Source: Rosellinia necatrix (taxonomy: Eukaryota > Ascomycota > Sordariomycetes > Xylariales > Xylariaceae). Taken from it: 64,000 nucleotides of DNA. The notes below the pieces were generated by a model. The model saw only the letters and a list, made by a program, of their open reading frames with translations, was not told where the DNA came from and made no database searches. Positions 33,797 to 46,500 of this stretch are shown here, in pieces; the first letter of the stretch is position 1, and each line of letters opens with the position of its first letter. The translations under genes were made by a program, and so were the position numbers. The stretch spans positions 1,240,001-1,304,000 of the forward strand of contig JAGYVD010000007.1 of the NCBI GenBank assembly GCA_021209875.1, read 5' to 3'.

Positions 33797-36595
33797 TTAA
33801 CAGAGGATGTGGTAGGTTTGATTGTCTCACCCATGCCGTTATTTGCTTCCCATTAAGATCTAGCGACACAGCTGTGAGCTAATGGGAGGTGACAACCCGC
33901 TTACGACCGACCATCTTTGACGATTGGCGGCAAAAGGACGCGTCCGAATGCGGAAGCCGTCTGATGGGCTTGCCGTAAGCAAGCGCTTTGCGAGCGAGTC
34001 ATATTGATTTGCGTCAGGGTTCAAAAACGGCGGAAGCAGAGGTCGGGACAGATGCTGGCCGCTTAGAACTCCCGAAGTGCACGCGTTCAACGGCGGCCGT
34101 GCTACTAAAATTATCGCCGCCGCGAACGTGTCAATGGCTCGCCGGCCGTTGTGGGTCATACCTTGTTTTGGGTCAAACGAAGCCGAGATGATACTATCCT
34201 TCTCATTTCGGGGGGAGGTTGACCCCTGCCCATGTAGTCTGCTATGCGCCTCAGCACCGATTGTAACTGCAACTGAGGCGGGCGCAAAACAAACGTGTTG
34301 GTCGGGTGTTACAAAAGGGCATTCAAGGTTGCCTGCTGCAAGCATATCCATGCAATGTATTGGGGAAACGTGTTTATTTAAGCGACTCGGCCAAACTATG
34401 AACCAACCCGCGTACTCCCTGCGGCAGCCAGATCAGACGTGCTGCATCAAGATCTGGAAACGGTACAACAAACGTAAGATGGACAGATCATGCGTCTAGC
34501 GAGGAGTAACGTTGTCTATAGGAGCTGGGGAGCTCGGCTGAGGATCGTATTTAAACACCCCCCTAGACCTGCCATTTCGATGGTGAATTCGGTTGCGGTT
34601 CTCGCCCGATCGCCATGCTCAAACATTCACACGAGGTACGTACAGGCGTACAACGCTATTATTAGAACTATTATTGAAGGGACCTCGGCAGGTATCTCGG
34701 CTGGGGTGCCACACCAGTCGCGAGCTATGCACTCTTCCAAGGTTCTGTTCAAGACAATTGTGACAGAAGGATAGGTGCATGCAATCGGGAGACAATTTAT
34801 TGTTGTTGGTTGGAAGTTAGAAACGCACGCTTGTCGCTTCTCGACGGCCCTAAACACTCGACATCACACGCCCGCGTCAAAATGCATAAGACCTTTCGGA
34901 CCTATCCCTGTTCCCCGGCTGCCTATTGGTCGTGGACAAAGACAAGCTAAAATGGCCGCAGTCGACCACAAGCTGTCAGCAAATGCTCGTAGACCACTTA
35001 GACGCCCATCCTACCGCGGGGTTTGAAGAGCGGAAGGGACCCAAGGTACATGGTGATTCACGGTGATCAATGATAGGTACGGCTGTACGTCATGCTCATT
35101 CCACTTACGCGTCGGATTGAAACTACCTGGACAGGTAGGAAGATGGGATCAGTAGGCTCGCTGAGCACCTGGCCTAAGGCGATTGATTATTAGGTTAATG
35201 CAGTGCTATCGCACTAGGTGTCAAGAGAGGGTTTGTATAGACGAACCCGGCCGTGTCGGAGGCCACAAGTCGACCTTATTCGAGACACCACAAATTGCAG
35301 TTGTTACCGTTGTTGACGTTGTTGGCCATGTCTGTTCCGGAAAGAGTCAACAAACTTTCACCGGGCCGAAGACTGCTGCGCCTATCAGGATGAGAAAAAC
35401 GTTGAGAATTGAAACGGGTGAATTACGCAGCGCATTGCTGTCATCGCAGCCACATTCCGGTGTGACGTTGAGGGGTGATCTCACTGGTGAGAATGATGGT
35501 CTTTTGGGACGGCGGTAGGACTGCGGGGGCAATTCATTGGGCGGTTCGCCGCTTGGGGTGTTCGTCGATCTCCGTTACTGCCGCCACACAAGAGGGAACT
35601 TGGGGAATGAGCTGTTTCGTTGTCATCAGCTCCGGGCTGGTGGTTCGGCCCTGTCAGGGCTCGTCTCCTTCCCCATCTCTCCCTCTCTTTCTCTCTCCTG
35701 GTCATGAGGAAAGCGGATTGCGTTGCCATTGTCTTACACCTTGAATAACACCTTCTCCATACTCATGTAACTCGGCGCTACTCATGCCACTCCTGCCGCT
35801 CGTACAGCATGAAGCAGAGTACACCGCTCCAAGGAGCTCATTTAAAGTGTGTCTAACGATTAATCACTCGGCGGAGACGGGAATCCACGACGGGAATCAA
35901 CAGGTGGTTCCTGTCATCGAACACCTCCCCCGTATGGCTGCGAGGGCATGGCCCCACCCCGTCGTGGACGAGGAGGAGGAGGAGTCATGGCGATAGTGGC
36001 AATAGCTGACATAGTAGTATAGGGAGTTATAGGAGCGGTATACTAATAGGAGTTGTATCATCCTCGCTGTTGGGGTCGCGGTTGCTGGACAGAGTGGATG
36101 TGGTGGTGAATGAGAGGGCTAGCAGATAGTCGGTAATGTACGTGTATGTATGCATGGTGATTGTGTGTATGGCAGGCATGTACCTACATCTCATGCGGCC
36201 TGCTGGTCGCAGGCCGCAGGAGGTACCTCTGGTGGATCCCCACTAACGCTTGTGGGACATGCATACCAGCGTACAATTGGCCGACCTGCGGAACATGTGT
36301 GGATGGGCCGTGCGGCGTTGTGCGGAATACATAGTACTCCTACCCCTGCCAACGTCCATGCCCTCGTCTCCCCCAGTCGCACCGTAACCTCAGGCTATGG
36401 GCCGTCATCAGTGCTATGTAACGTCCACATCAGGCCCTTCACCTCTCCAGCAGGCAGGCAGGTACCTTTGATGTGCTTCGTTCATCCCACCCGCATTGGG
36501 AACCCATTAGAAACGTAGTGTACTCCAGCTGTACTTCGCTGACCACCGGCGCACTTTGGGTATCTGGGGCGTGCAGCCTCTTCTACTTTCGACAG

Positions 36596-36675
36596 TCTAT
36601 CTACCTACCTACCTACCTTTTACATACATACATACATACATACAGGTGTCTGTCTACCTACTTACCTACCTACCT
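36596..36675. repeat. (CTAC)n, (CATA)n and (CTAC)n repeats
   Basis: CTAC units, then five CATA units, then further TACC units, in non-coding DNA. Further short CTAGACCAC repeats lie at about 36940-36970. Confidence 0.85.
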
Positions 36676-37342
36676 CTCTGTAGGTAAGCATTTCCACAAG
36701 TCGCAGCACTGGGTTCGACAGATAACTTGCCCACCTCCTATTTCGGGAACCAAGGTTCCCAAACCCAAACTAACCTAACATAACACAAACAATAACCAAC
36801 TGCTGTAATTAACTAGGTAAGTAGTTAGTGTAGTTGGTGTAGTTATCAGAGGTGCGGGTGGGTAGACGGTCTTGCATGTAAATAAACCACCTAGACTACC
36901 GACTTACAAGTAACTCCCTACCTACCTACCGACTTGCAGGCCACCTAGACCACCTAGACCACCTAGACTAAGTACCTAGTGCACAAATAGGACCCGTAAA
37001 CAGCTTGGGCTTCTTTCCTCGAGCTCGCTTCCGGGTTCATGTTTTTAATTAATTCCATGCCCACCCTTCCCCTTCGAGCCACCCCCGTCACACGCCCCCC
37101 GGCGGTACTTTAGCGACTTGTACCTGGGTGCCCCCCTTCTCAAGCGCCATGCCGCCTGTAATTGGGTCTTGATCCAGTCCAGGGTCCGTCGATCTCATTC
37201 GGTACGACGAGCATCCAAGAGCACCCGCCGAGGCACTTGTCATTATTACTTGTGGTTTCCCTCGCCTTGGGAAAGTAGCATGTACACTATTTGTGGTTTG
37301 ATTTTACCTCATTAGTGTGTGTACTTATCTGCCCCCCGTACA

Positions 37343-37485
37343 AGTATGTGTGTGCATGTATTTATGTATGCACGTATGTACGTATGTACGTATGTACGTA
37401 TGTATGTATGTATGTATGTATGTATGGATGTATGTATGGATGTATGTATGGGTGTATGGATGATGGATGTATGGATGTATATATT
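37343..37485. repeat. GTAT/GTAC/GGAT microsatellite field
   Basis: About 140 bases of GTAT units with GTAC and GGAT variants. It produces spurious Tyr/Val/Cys/Met open frames on the + strand. Confidence 0.9.
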
Positions 37486-37543
37486 TGTCTATAGCCCTGT
37501 GGGCTCCGTTTCTGACGTACCTAAACTAACTAGCGCATACCGA

Positions 37544-37725
37544 TTGCTTGCTTGCCTTGGTGCTTGCCTGGTTGCTTGCCTGGCTGCTTCTCGCTTGGCT
37601 GGCCGGTGTCTGGCTGGCTGTCTGGCTGTCTGGCTCTCTGGCTGGCTGGCCGTCCTCCAGTCAGTCTCCAGTCTCCATCCTCTGGTATCCATTCTCTGGT
37701 ATCCATCCTCTGGTATCCATCCATA
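37544..37725. repeat. GCTTGCCTGG/CTGGCTGT and CTGGTATCCAT repeats
   Basis: Imperfect TTGCTTGCCTGG and CTGGCTGTCTGG units (37544-37655) are followed by three CTCTGGTATCCAT-type units (37679-37720). Leu/Trp/Ala-rich frames here are repeat-driven. Confidence 0.8.
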
Positions 37726-39236
37726 CGCTACTTAGCCTGGTCCCCATACGCTTGCATCGGTTCCCGCCCTGCATTGTTGCTGCCGCGGCCGCCGTTGTTC
37801 GTCGCTGGTGACCTGGGTCTCCGCCGGTCTCTCCCTCTCGCTCTTGTCACTCTCTTGGGGACCTGACCTCCCTCACCGAGCACATTACATAGGTACCAAC
37901 TCAGCCGCTGCCGCCGCCGCCTCTTTTGCTCGACTGCTGCCAGACGCTCCTTCACCTGTTTCCCTTCCCCTCCCTCAGTCTTTGCTCTCCCTGCTTGTCG
38001 TTGGGCACCAAGTGACGCAGACATCGTGACGAGATCCCGCCAGCTCTGGGGCTACTTCACGGGCATCAGATCGGTTGACCCAGCATTTCGTCTCTGAGCG
38101 GAGAACCGGGTCTGCCTTGCTTCGGGCACACCGTTTGCCTCAGCAGACGCTGCCAGCCCGCCCTCAGTTAATCGCGCGTTAAATCCCAAGCGCGATTTCG
38201 GGTGGTTTTTTTTTCCTTCCTTTTTTTTTTTTTTTTTCCTCTTCGGCCTCGTCCCTCGTCATCACTCGCCTCGCCATCCTGCTGAGTGCCTGCGGCTAGA
38301 CCTTCCTCCAAGCCGTCCATCCTGTTCTGCCCGCTGGCTGTTGTCGTCTTTCTTTTCGAGTTGCATCGTGGGCTGGACCGCACGAAAGACCACCTACCTA
38401 TCCACCTATTTAGCTAGTTTATATTTCCGGTACGTCTGGGCGTGCTCCGATACCACTGTCCTGTCCCACCCCTGGTCCTCCCCGTCGTCACCAAAGCAGG
38501 CGAAGTAATTGTAGTCGGGACGAATTGTTGGGCGCAAGTTGCGCGCGTGCTTACACCACCAACTACATCACACCGCAACAATTCGTTGCACCGTACCCTC
38601 TGCGTCTGCCAGGTACATCGCAGCCCACGCACACCCAGCCAGCCCCAGCCTGGTATAGCCACGTCGTATTACGCGGGTGACTGGGAAGGGGAAAACGCGG
38701 CTCGCCCACTCCCGCTGCCCTGATAATCCCCCGCGCATCCGCTTCCTACGGGTGAGATTTCTACCTGCAGTGTTCAGCATTGTTCCGTCCGCGCGCGCAC
38801 TTGTCGTGGCCCCCATCCTCTCATATTAACCAGCGTCACGTTTTCATTTCCCCCGGGCGTTTATCAAACCCCATCTACGCCATCGTGGAGGGGGGCCTCT
38901 GCCATCGTGGATTTGTTTAGACTGATTCAGTTTTTTTTTTTTTAGTCCCGTGACTTCAATATCCTGAGGAGACAACCGTGCAGGTTGCATCTTCCAAATA
39001 GGAAAAAAAAAAAAAAACCCCCCCAGACAAAAACCGGGAAACAGACGAATAGATTGCATGCACGAACGCTGCACCGCACTTACTATATAGCTCGGCCATA
39101 TCCCGGATGCTTTTTGAAAGGTGTTTTGGGATATTGTCGGCCACGAGATTTAGCTGTCCTTCAGGATTTCCTCGACGGTTGAGCTTTGATGCACTTACAT
39201 CGAGGCCGCTGGAACGACGACATTGTGGGACAAACA

Positions 39237-41514
39237 ATGACAACTTTCACGGCCTTAAATGGGGGGGACTCTAAGACCTCGGAAGGGGCAAGCGGGAGCC
39301 CTATAGTGAGACATGCTACTTCGGAGGATCGCTCTGCTATTCGGGCCGCTAGCCAAGAAGAAAACTCAGGAGATGCCCACTCTACGCAGGTGGAGCAAAG
39401 TTCTGGTCCGGGAGCGGGTCGGCCTCATTACCAGTCGAAGAGTTATGCCGAGATGGAGGGGACGCATAAGCGCAAGCGATCACCTTCGGTTGAGCGACCT
39501 CGTGAAGCTACCAACAGTCAAGGGCAAGACCAACGGTCTCAGGCGGAGTCAAGGGGAACATACGAGATTTCGTCACGAGAGCGAGAACGCGAACGAGAAC
39601 GAGAGCGGGACCGAGAACGGGAACGGGAACGGGAACGAGAGCGGGATTATGGGCGATATGGAGAAGACCAAAGGGAGCAGAGCGATTCGTGGTACCCACC
39701 ACAGCAATCTCGAGACGATGGATCATTTTATGAGCCGAGAGACCACGCGGGGTCCAATGCTACGCAGCCTGACGAACAAACCGGAGATGCCCTTCGAAGG
39801 GCGGCTAGTCATGCGGACTCGGGACATGATTACCCAGGCACGAGTCCTGATGGTGATGAGAGCTCCATGCTCTATAGTGGTGCCTACCCGCAGGACCAGT
39901 CAAGGGATCCAGTGATTCAATCGGATCCCAAAAAACGCAAGCGAAACTTCAGCAACCGAACAAAGACTGGCAAGTACATGTTATTATATTCTGGTTCGCG
40001 TAACCATGGACGTATGTAGTCGTTGCTAACCAGCCCAAAGGCTGCCTAACATGCAGGAAACGCAAGAAGAAGTGCGATGAAACGAAGCCTGAGTGTGGGT
40101 CTCCTTCATACTAGATTCCCTGGTGAATGAGCATGCTTTACTTACCATACCTAGGCACCAACTGCGTTCGTGGTGGGTTTGTCTGTCACGGATATCCCAA
40201 CCAGCGAGGACCACCAAGGATGGAGAACAAACCTGCAGCTGTCCCGCTCGAGTCCAAGGATCCTAGTTATGTTCCACCTGGTGCCTATGGGATGCCTCAG
40301 CCTAACACCTATCCCAATCCCCCACCTGCGCCTGCCCCTAAACGCGACTCGGTTTCGTCATATCGTGGACCTTATCTTCGACTGGAAACCTCACAGGCGC
40401 GATCTGGTCTGACAGATGATGATCGACCCACAGCTTCAACTATCCCAACCGCTTCCGTTGCCAGCTCAGTGATGAGCCCTGATAATAAAACATCAGCTTT
40501 CTCATATTCAAATTCCGCGGCGAATATGTTTCCAACCCCAATTAGCGCTATTCCGCCTAACATGCAGTTGAAGACACCAAATGTTGAGCGGCCTCGGGAA
40601 TATCCAAGAGTACCACCACTACATGATCTTACCCGGACCGATCCTGACAACAGCCGGCCCGAGACGCCTCGTCCCGGATCGTTACCGCACATGAACGTAT
40701 TGGAGCCAACTCCGCCAATTGCCTCTGCTCCCCAACCTCCGCCGAGTAGTGACCCGCAAATAGCCGCTCAATTAGCTTTATCGCATACGCAATATCCCAG
40801 CAATAGTAAACCCAGGACGCAAAAAGACGAAATGCTGTTAGGTAGAGAGTATTATCCATTCGACGAAGAGCTAGTGCTGGAGCGGGAAAGATGCAGTGCT
40901 GCTTGCTGGCGATTCAATAACTCGACAAATCCAAATACGGGCGTGTCGACAACAGAGCGGTCTCGCCTTTTCCGAGAGATTCTAAATCCCCGCGGGCCCA
41001 TTAATCTCCCCCCTCAGATGGTCTCTTCAACCACGAGAGCCGGTCGCGTCGGACAGGAGGTGGTGGTCGAGGCGCCATTCACGTGTGACTATGGGTATAA
41101 CATTACAATCGGTGACAATGTGATAATTGGCCGGAACTGCACCATACTTGACCCCATGGAAATCAGCATTGGTGACAATTGCATTATCGGCCCCAACGTT
41201 ACCCTTCTCGGCGCTACCAACCCAACTGACCCCAAAAAGCGAATGGGGAGCAAGAGTTTCCAAATCGGCGGGCATATTATCATTGACGAGGGTGTATGGA
41301 TTGGAGCTGGCGCCATCATACAACGCGGTATTCGGATCGGAAGGGGTGCATCTATCTCCGCCGGTGCGGTTGTCCTTGCGGTAAGTCACGGATCATAGAA
41401 TCCGGGCATTTCATTCAGGGACTATCCCTTAGCTAACATTCATTCTAGGACGTTCCGCGTTTCACGGCCGTAGCCGGTAACCCCGCAGAAATAAAATCGA
41501 TCATCCAGACCTAG
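39237..41514 (+). CDS. Zn2Cys6 finger fused to a hexapeptide O-acetyltransferase domain (692 aa)
   Basis: Four exons: 39237-39969, 40041-40094, 40155-41380 and 41449-41514 (2079 bases). The first intron is GC-AG (gcaagt...caaag). Start: ATG at 39237 (MTTFTALNGG) is preferred to the in-frame Met at 39186. Residues 1-240 are disordered and include an Arg/Glu array (about 118-140) and a basic block (KKRKR). A perfect Zn2Cys6 finger has Cys 246, 249, 256, 263, 266 and 273 (CLTCRKRKKKCDETKPEC). A Pro/Ser-rich linker follows, then a maltose-acetyltransferase N-terminal segment (LLGREYYPFDEELVLERERC, about 489-508) and left-handed beta-helix repeats (ITIGDNVIIGRNC, ISIGDNCIIGPNV, GVWIGAGAIIQRGIRIG), ending DVPRFTAVAGNPAEIKSI. 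The acetyltransferase half should bind acetyl-CoA. The catalytic His region falls within the helix, but I cannot confirm activity. The acceptor substrate is unknown. Confidence 0.9.
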
Positions 41515-43708
41515 CGAAGCATATGGCATAAACAAAATTCCTTCACACCTCCCATCCCGCTCCCCCACCTCAGTACCCCAACTTCGTCCCCTTGTTTGCT
41601 TAGTTCTTGCAACATTCATGATACCCAATCTTTCTTAATTCTCCCCCTCTGTACAAGTATCGTCATATACGTTACACGATTTATTTTCAAGACATAGAAG
41701 AGGCTTTGTTACGCCCAAGCGTGGCCGCTGTATCCCCTGTGCACAATGGGTGGTTCTCGTTTCTTTTCTCTCTGTCTTTTTTTTTTCTTCTCATTTGCAT
41801 ACCGGCCAATTTTCGTGGTTTCAGCGAATATAAGTTCGACGCAAAGATGGGCATATGGTTTCACTATACTTACTAGAGGGGAATGAGGGACGCGAATGTT
41901 GATCATGCTCCCTTTTTGTACAGGATTTGGGTCTTACCAGCATATTAGTAAGGCTTTGTAGTTCCGTTTCTGTGGTTTAGCCCAAGACGCATGGAATTGG
42001 ATACGAAGAAACAGGGGGGGAAAGCGACAACGCCATCTCAGCAACATAGTAACACACATATAGCATAGCGGAGCATAGGTTAGATAATATCACAGCCTTA
42101 AAATGTCAGAAGAAGACATCCGCCTTCTCTCTTCTCTGTCTTTTCGTTTCCCCTTCCCCCGCAGATGCAACTGGCACGTTCACCGGCGATATACCACTAC
42201 ATGAGCCTACCCCGCGTCTCCGCTTGTAACTATTGCTTTTGTAGGTTTCACGTAGTGGTTTTGCGCCATAATTAAACAAACATCCAGTCAGCAGGAAGAT
42301 GTAACGATACACTACATGACCCGGAACCCACCCGGTATTCTGGTGCATACACTAGACGTATTTCAGCTGGCCTACGATGATTGGCTAACTCATAAAATAT
42401 ATTCGCTAGGTAGGCCTATATTACTGGACCGTTTGTAGAGATTTACAAGTTTCAGTTTGTTCCGCCCTGAAGGTTATGACGCGTGGGAAATGTGGAAGCG
42501 AAGGGTATTCCAGATTTTCCATACTTGTAGCACAGCATCCGCTCTCTGAGTCAATCACCTTCGCTCATATAAGTCACTTCGTGTGTATAAGAGGCTGACC
42601 AGCACCCTCATGGAAGCGACAAGCCCGAATATAGATGCGAGATATTAACCTTATTACCGAACTCTATCTAGCAGGTGCTATCGCGGGCTTTGCCACCGAT
42701 ACTAAGACTTATTCTCTCTCTTTTTGACTGCCTGCGCGTTTTGATCGCCACGATACCCTAGGCCAGGAGGCTTTGTGGGCTGCATTGGAACAAGGTTCCC
42801 GGCATTTATTGCAACGAGATACCAGTCCTTATAACTGGCTGCCATTGGGTCACCCACCAGCGGCCGACGACGCGCCTAGTATTTCGGGGCCGTGTCGATG
42901 CTGCGAATGAGGGGAAGGGAGTCTTTTTTAGAACATCTATGTAACGGAATACAAATCAGGCAAGCCGTCGCTATGTGTTTCCTTCGTTTCACGCCAAACT
43001 GCCCATACTCGGGCTGTTTACCATATGAAGCTTGCCTCCTTGCTTGGGTCCGACGGATGACAACGGCTTAGAAGGCTTAGTGTACTGCGCAGCGCACATG
43101 AAGACGTGTTCGGCCACGACCTGGACTCTCCAGCTCAGGTTTCCGAGAGTTTTATAAGTTGAGTTTCATGCCCGCAGAGGGTCGATCGCCTCGTAGGGTA
43201 GGTCGACTTATTGTATTCTTGTTTGCCCCCTTGAACCCCGAAGGTACCAGCCTCGAAGCCACATGGTGTACTTAAGTACTTGAGCACTCAAGCACTTGCC
43301 TAACTAACCCAGGTACCTCGCGCAGCAACCTGATTCCCACAGCGGTACCTAGGCATTTAGCTTTAGGTGCCCACTTTCAACAACCAATTACGGTGCTCTT
43401 AGTTGTCGTTTTGGGGCAAAGGGGCCCCCTCTCATTCACCAGGTTAGCTTAGAATCCCCACATCAACCACCCCTCCGGAATCGGGCTCAACCTGAAAATC
43501 GCATCATATCATACCGAGGGCTACCTACCATAGCTCGGCCCTCTCATCAACGTGCCGATATCTGTCCCCGTGCCCAAAGTCAATTTGGGAATCTTCGGCC
43601 CATCGGATACCTCCGTTCAATTTGAGGGCGGGAATCATTTCGTTGCAATACCAAGACAAGTCGTAGGCGAGAACCACCGGACGAGTTGTGACCACAAGAG
43701 CCTTCACC
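41515..43708. other. intergenic region, 2.2 kb
   Basis: No supportable gene. The left part is the 3' flank of the acetyltransferase fusion gene. T-rich and pyrimidine-rich stretches occur near 41765-41800. Short TACTTAAGTACTTGAGCACTC-like words occur around 43270-43300. The right 200 bases include the THR1 leader. Confidence 0.4.
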
Positions 43709-44922
43709 ATGGAGTCGTTCACTATCCGCACTCCGTGTTCCTCTGCCAATATCGGACCCGGATTCGACGTCATCGGCCTTGCGCTATCAATCTACCTCGA
43801 GCTACGGGTGACCATCGACCGGTCCAAGTCGTCATCAGAACACCCGCTGAACTGCAGGATCACCTACGAGGGCGAAGGCGAGGAGACGGGGGAGGTGTCG
43901 TTGGACCCCTCCGCTAATCTCATCACGCGAGTTGCGTTATACGTGCTCCGATGCCATGACCAACGCGCCTTTCCTGTCGAGACGCACGTGCACGTCGTGA
44001 ACCCTATCCCCCTCGGCCGTGGTTTGGGTTCGTCGGGAGCGGCCGTGGTAGCCGGCGTGATGCTTGGCAAGCATGTTGGCGGTCTCGACCATCTCGACGA
44101 CAGCCGCTTGTTTGACTTCTGTTTGATGATAGGTATGGATGATGTTTCCCGGTCCTCGTCTCCGCTCGTTACCAATGCGGCAACTAACCCCGGCCATTAG
44201 AGCGCCACCCCGACAACGTGGGCGCCGCTCTTTTTGGTGGTTTCGTCGGCACTTACCTGAAGCCGCTTGCGCCGGAGGACGTCGCCCGTGTAGAGATACC
44301 ACTTAGTGAAGTGCTACCCGCACCGGCTGGCGGCCTAGATACGGGCAAACGGCCGCCAGAGCCGCCCCACGGAATAGGACATCACATCAAGTTCCCGTGG
44401 GCGAAGGAGATCAAGGCTGTGGCTATTATCCCGAATTTCGAGGTGCCGACGGCAAAGGCGCGTGAAGTGCTGCCAAAAGAATACCCGAGGCAGGACGTCG
44501 TAAGTGCCTCATCTGCGTCGAGGACGCCCCGGGGATATATGTGTGACTGACAAATCACCCCCCCCTCCCCACTACAGACATTTAACATGCAGCGCATCGC
44601 TTTGCTCCCCGTTGCCCTCGGTCAGTCACCGCCAATTCCGGAGCTGATCAACCTGGCCATGCAAGACAAACTCCATCAGCAATACCGGCAAACCCTCATC
44701 CCCGGCCTGGAGGAAATTGTCCAATCCATGTCTCCCAGCACCCAGGAGGGTCTCCTCGGCGTGTGCCTCTCGGGTGCAGGTCCCACGATCCTCGCACTGG
44801 CGACGAGCAACTTCGGAGAAATTGCGGAGCGAATAATAGCCAGGTTCCGGAAGGAGGGTATCGACTGTAAATGGAAACTGCTGGAGCCCGCCGAGGGCAC
44901 AAGAGTCACCAAGACGTCGTGA
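43709..44922 (+). CDS. THR1: homoserine kinase
   Basis: Exons 43709-44132, 44201-44499 and 44578-44922 (1068 bases, 355 residues), with GT-AG introns in the same phase pattern. The enzyme phosphorylates L-homoserine with ATP, the step before threonine synthase in the aspartate pathway, in the cytosol. It is a GHMP kinase. The N-terminus has TPCSSANIGPGFDVIGLALS. The ATP loop is PIPLGRGLGSSGAAVVAGV (about 98-116). HPDNVGAALFGGFVGTY lies just after the first intron (about 143-160), and the C-terminal CLSGAGPTILAL is near residues 303-314. All the glycine-rich motifs expected of the family are intact. Start: the Met before ESFTIRTPCSS fits homologues, while an upstream in-frame GTG does not. Length is normal for fungi. 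Confidence 0.94.
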
Positions 44923-46500
44923 CGTGGACCGGTCCGCCAACCCCAATTTTAAGCTGGCCGCGATACCCACATGCTGGTGCAGGTAGATGGAGCGCTCCCT
45001 ATTGACGACTGGAACCCGGAGCGCTGGTCGCGGCTGTGCCTCACGCGTAACCGAGGTCGCTTACACAAGGTGCGGTGTGCGCGTTGTATACCAAGGTGAC
45101 ATATCTGATAACGAGAGAGAGGATAGGTATCATAGCTGCTCCACGCCCGAAAAGGGATGATGAAAATCAAATTCAACCCGTTTATCTCTCCATCATGGAT
45201 AGGTTAGGCAGAGGGCATGCTCCCTGACTAATTTACCCCTGCCTCGCTTAACGTCTCTCGCCGAATCCTAGCCCGTTCCCGCCCCGCTCCCTTGGAAGCG
45301 TTTCGTCTACTCCATATTGCGCACTACCAGTACTACCTCGATCCCTCCTACTTATGGCATGTGTGCCTGACGATAGGCTACTTCATCGCCTAATGTTACT
45401 TAGTTTCCGAGGTATCGAAGATATGGTTTCAAGGATCGCCTGAGGAAGCAATGATACCAGAATCCGACGGTGGAAAATTTTCCGCTATGCATAATTGTCA
45501 TACATGCGTTCAACGAATTGTAATATGTGACTGCCGGCAGATTAATACGTTAGTTTAGTATGTCCATGACCCTGGGCGTAATGCTACCTACGTCACCGTA
45601 CACTAGCCAAGTTCAATATTGCCTGTCTTGGGGGAAAGGGCAGACCCAAGGACCCGAGATGCATATATGTAGACATTGATATATGCTGTGCTTGATATAA
45701 AATGTTGGGATATGTGATGTGGTTGGTGGTTGAAAGTTTACAGGCTCTGCAGTTGGTTGTAGAATTCAGAACTAATGACACTGGGTATCTCGTGAATTGC
45801 CACGTCGCAAAACTTTTTTTTTTGGCACATAATCACGCGAACAACCCTGGCATTGGTACAGGATCTGTGAAAAGGGGGGGTGTATTACGGATCGTCATGT
45901 GTTCAGCTCCGGCCCTATCCAAGTTTCCAGCGACCTCGACCTACAATTATCCATAGTTCGTCGCAAGCGAGGGGGGCTTAGGGATGTATAAGTCGCGCTA
46001 GATAGATATGCAAATGGAATCGCAAATAGATAATCGCCGTTCACGTGTGCGTGCGGAGCTTGATGTTGGTAACAGCTCCATTATCGCGACAACGGCCGCG
46101 GTCCCGGGAACCTAACTCATGCCGCTGGGCTCCAATATATCTGTCAGTACCTACCATCAGACGCACAGCATCTCGGTTGATGCTGTCCCCACGTCGTACT
46201 CGGGTCGTCATTGTGACTTCAAGCTGGGGTTATGCCCTGAAAACTAACAACGGTTCCCGGTTCGCAGCCGGCATTTCCCAGTTTGCAAATTTGTTGTTTT
46301 TCCTTCCGATTGACCTTGCCGAGGCCAGCTGAACGTCTTGGGATAGATTGCCCCACAGAGGGTCTGAAACTTATGATGTAGTTCAAGATGGAAAATATGT
46401 ATAACAGGAGCCGATATCCCGCGGTGTTGCTAGGCTGTGTCCCAATTGAGCGGTTCCCCTCTCGAGTATCGTCTATGAACCCGAAGGCATTGAGGCAGAG
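44923..46500. other. intergenic region, 1.6 kb
   Basis: No supportable coding region. It contains the THR1 3' flank and the promoter of the FAD oxidase. Two T/G-rich patches (about 45810 and 45870) have no clear role. Confidence 0.4.

Larger units (their letters stand above)
29058..39236. other. gene-free region of about 10 kb
   Basis: I find no ORF with recognisable features over about 10 kb on either strand. The longest frames (for example 33860-34351 on -) have no family signs. The first kilobase (29060-30000) is visibly AT-rich. Later parts alternate AT-rich and GC-rich patches with many TACCTA palindromes (31546-31605, 32030-32180), a G-run block (33774-33796), a CATA/CTAC repeat (36596-36675) and a large GTAT and Cys/Leu-like repeat field (37343-37725). 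The last 500 bases, pyrimidine-rich with T-runs, are probably promoter and leader of the gene at 39237. It may contain decayed transposons or non-coding RNA genes I cannot see. Confidence 0.4.

Noticed and set aside
33860..34351. 163-codon minus-strand frame in the gene-free region
   Set aside because: It has no recognisable motif, intron context or neighbouring exon. It could be chance in GC-rich DNA.
25951..37485. CRISPR-like direct repeats
   Set aside because: The repeats here are contiguous microsatellites without spacers, in a eukaryotic genome.
37291..37735. Tyr/Val/Cys/Met-rich and Leu/Trp-rich ORFs
   Set aside because: They are translations of GTAT and CTGG-type microsatellites and have no conserved domain.
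43525..43773. Minus-strand 82-codon frame at the THR1 start
   Set aside because: Antisense to the THR1 leader and first exon. It has no motif.
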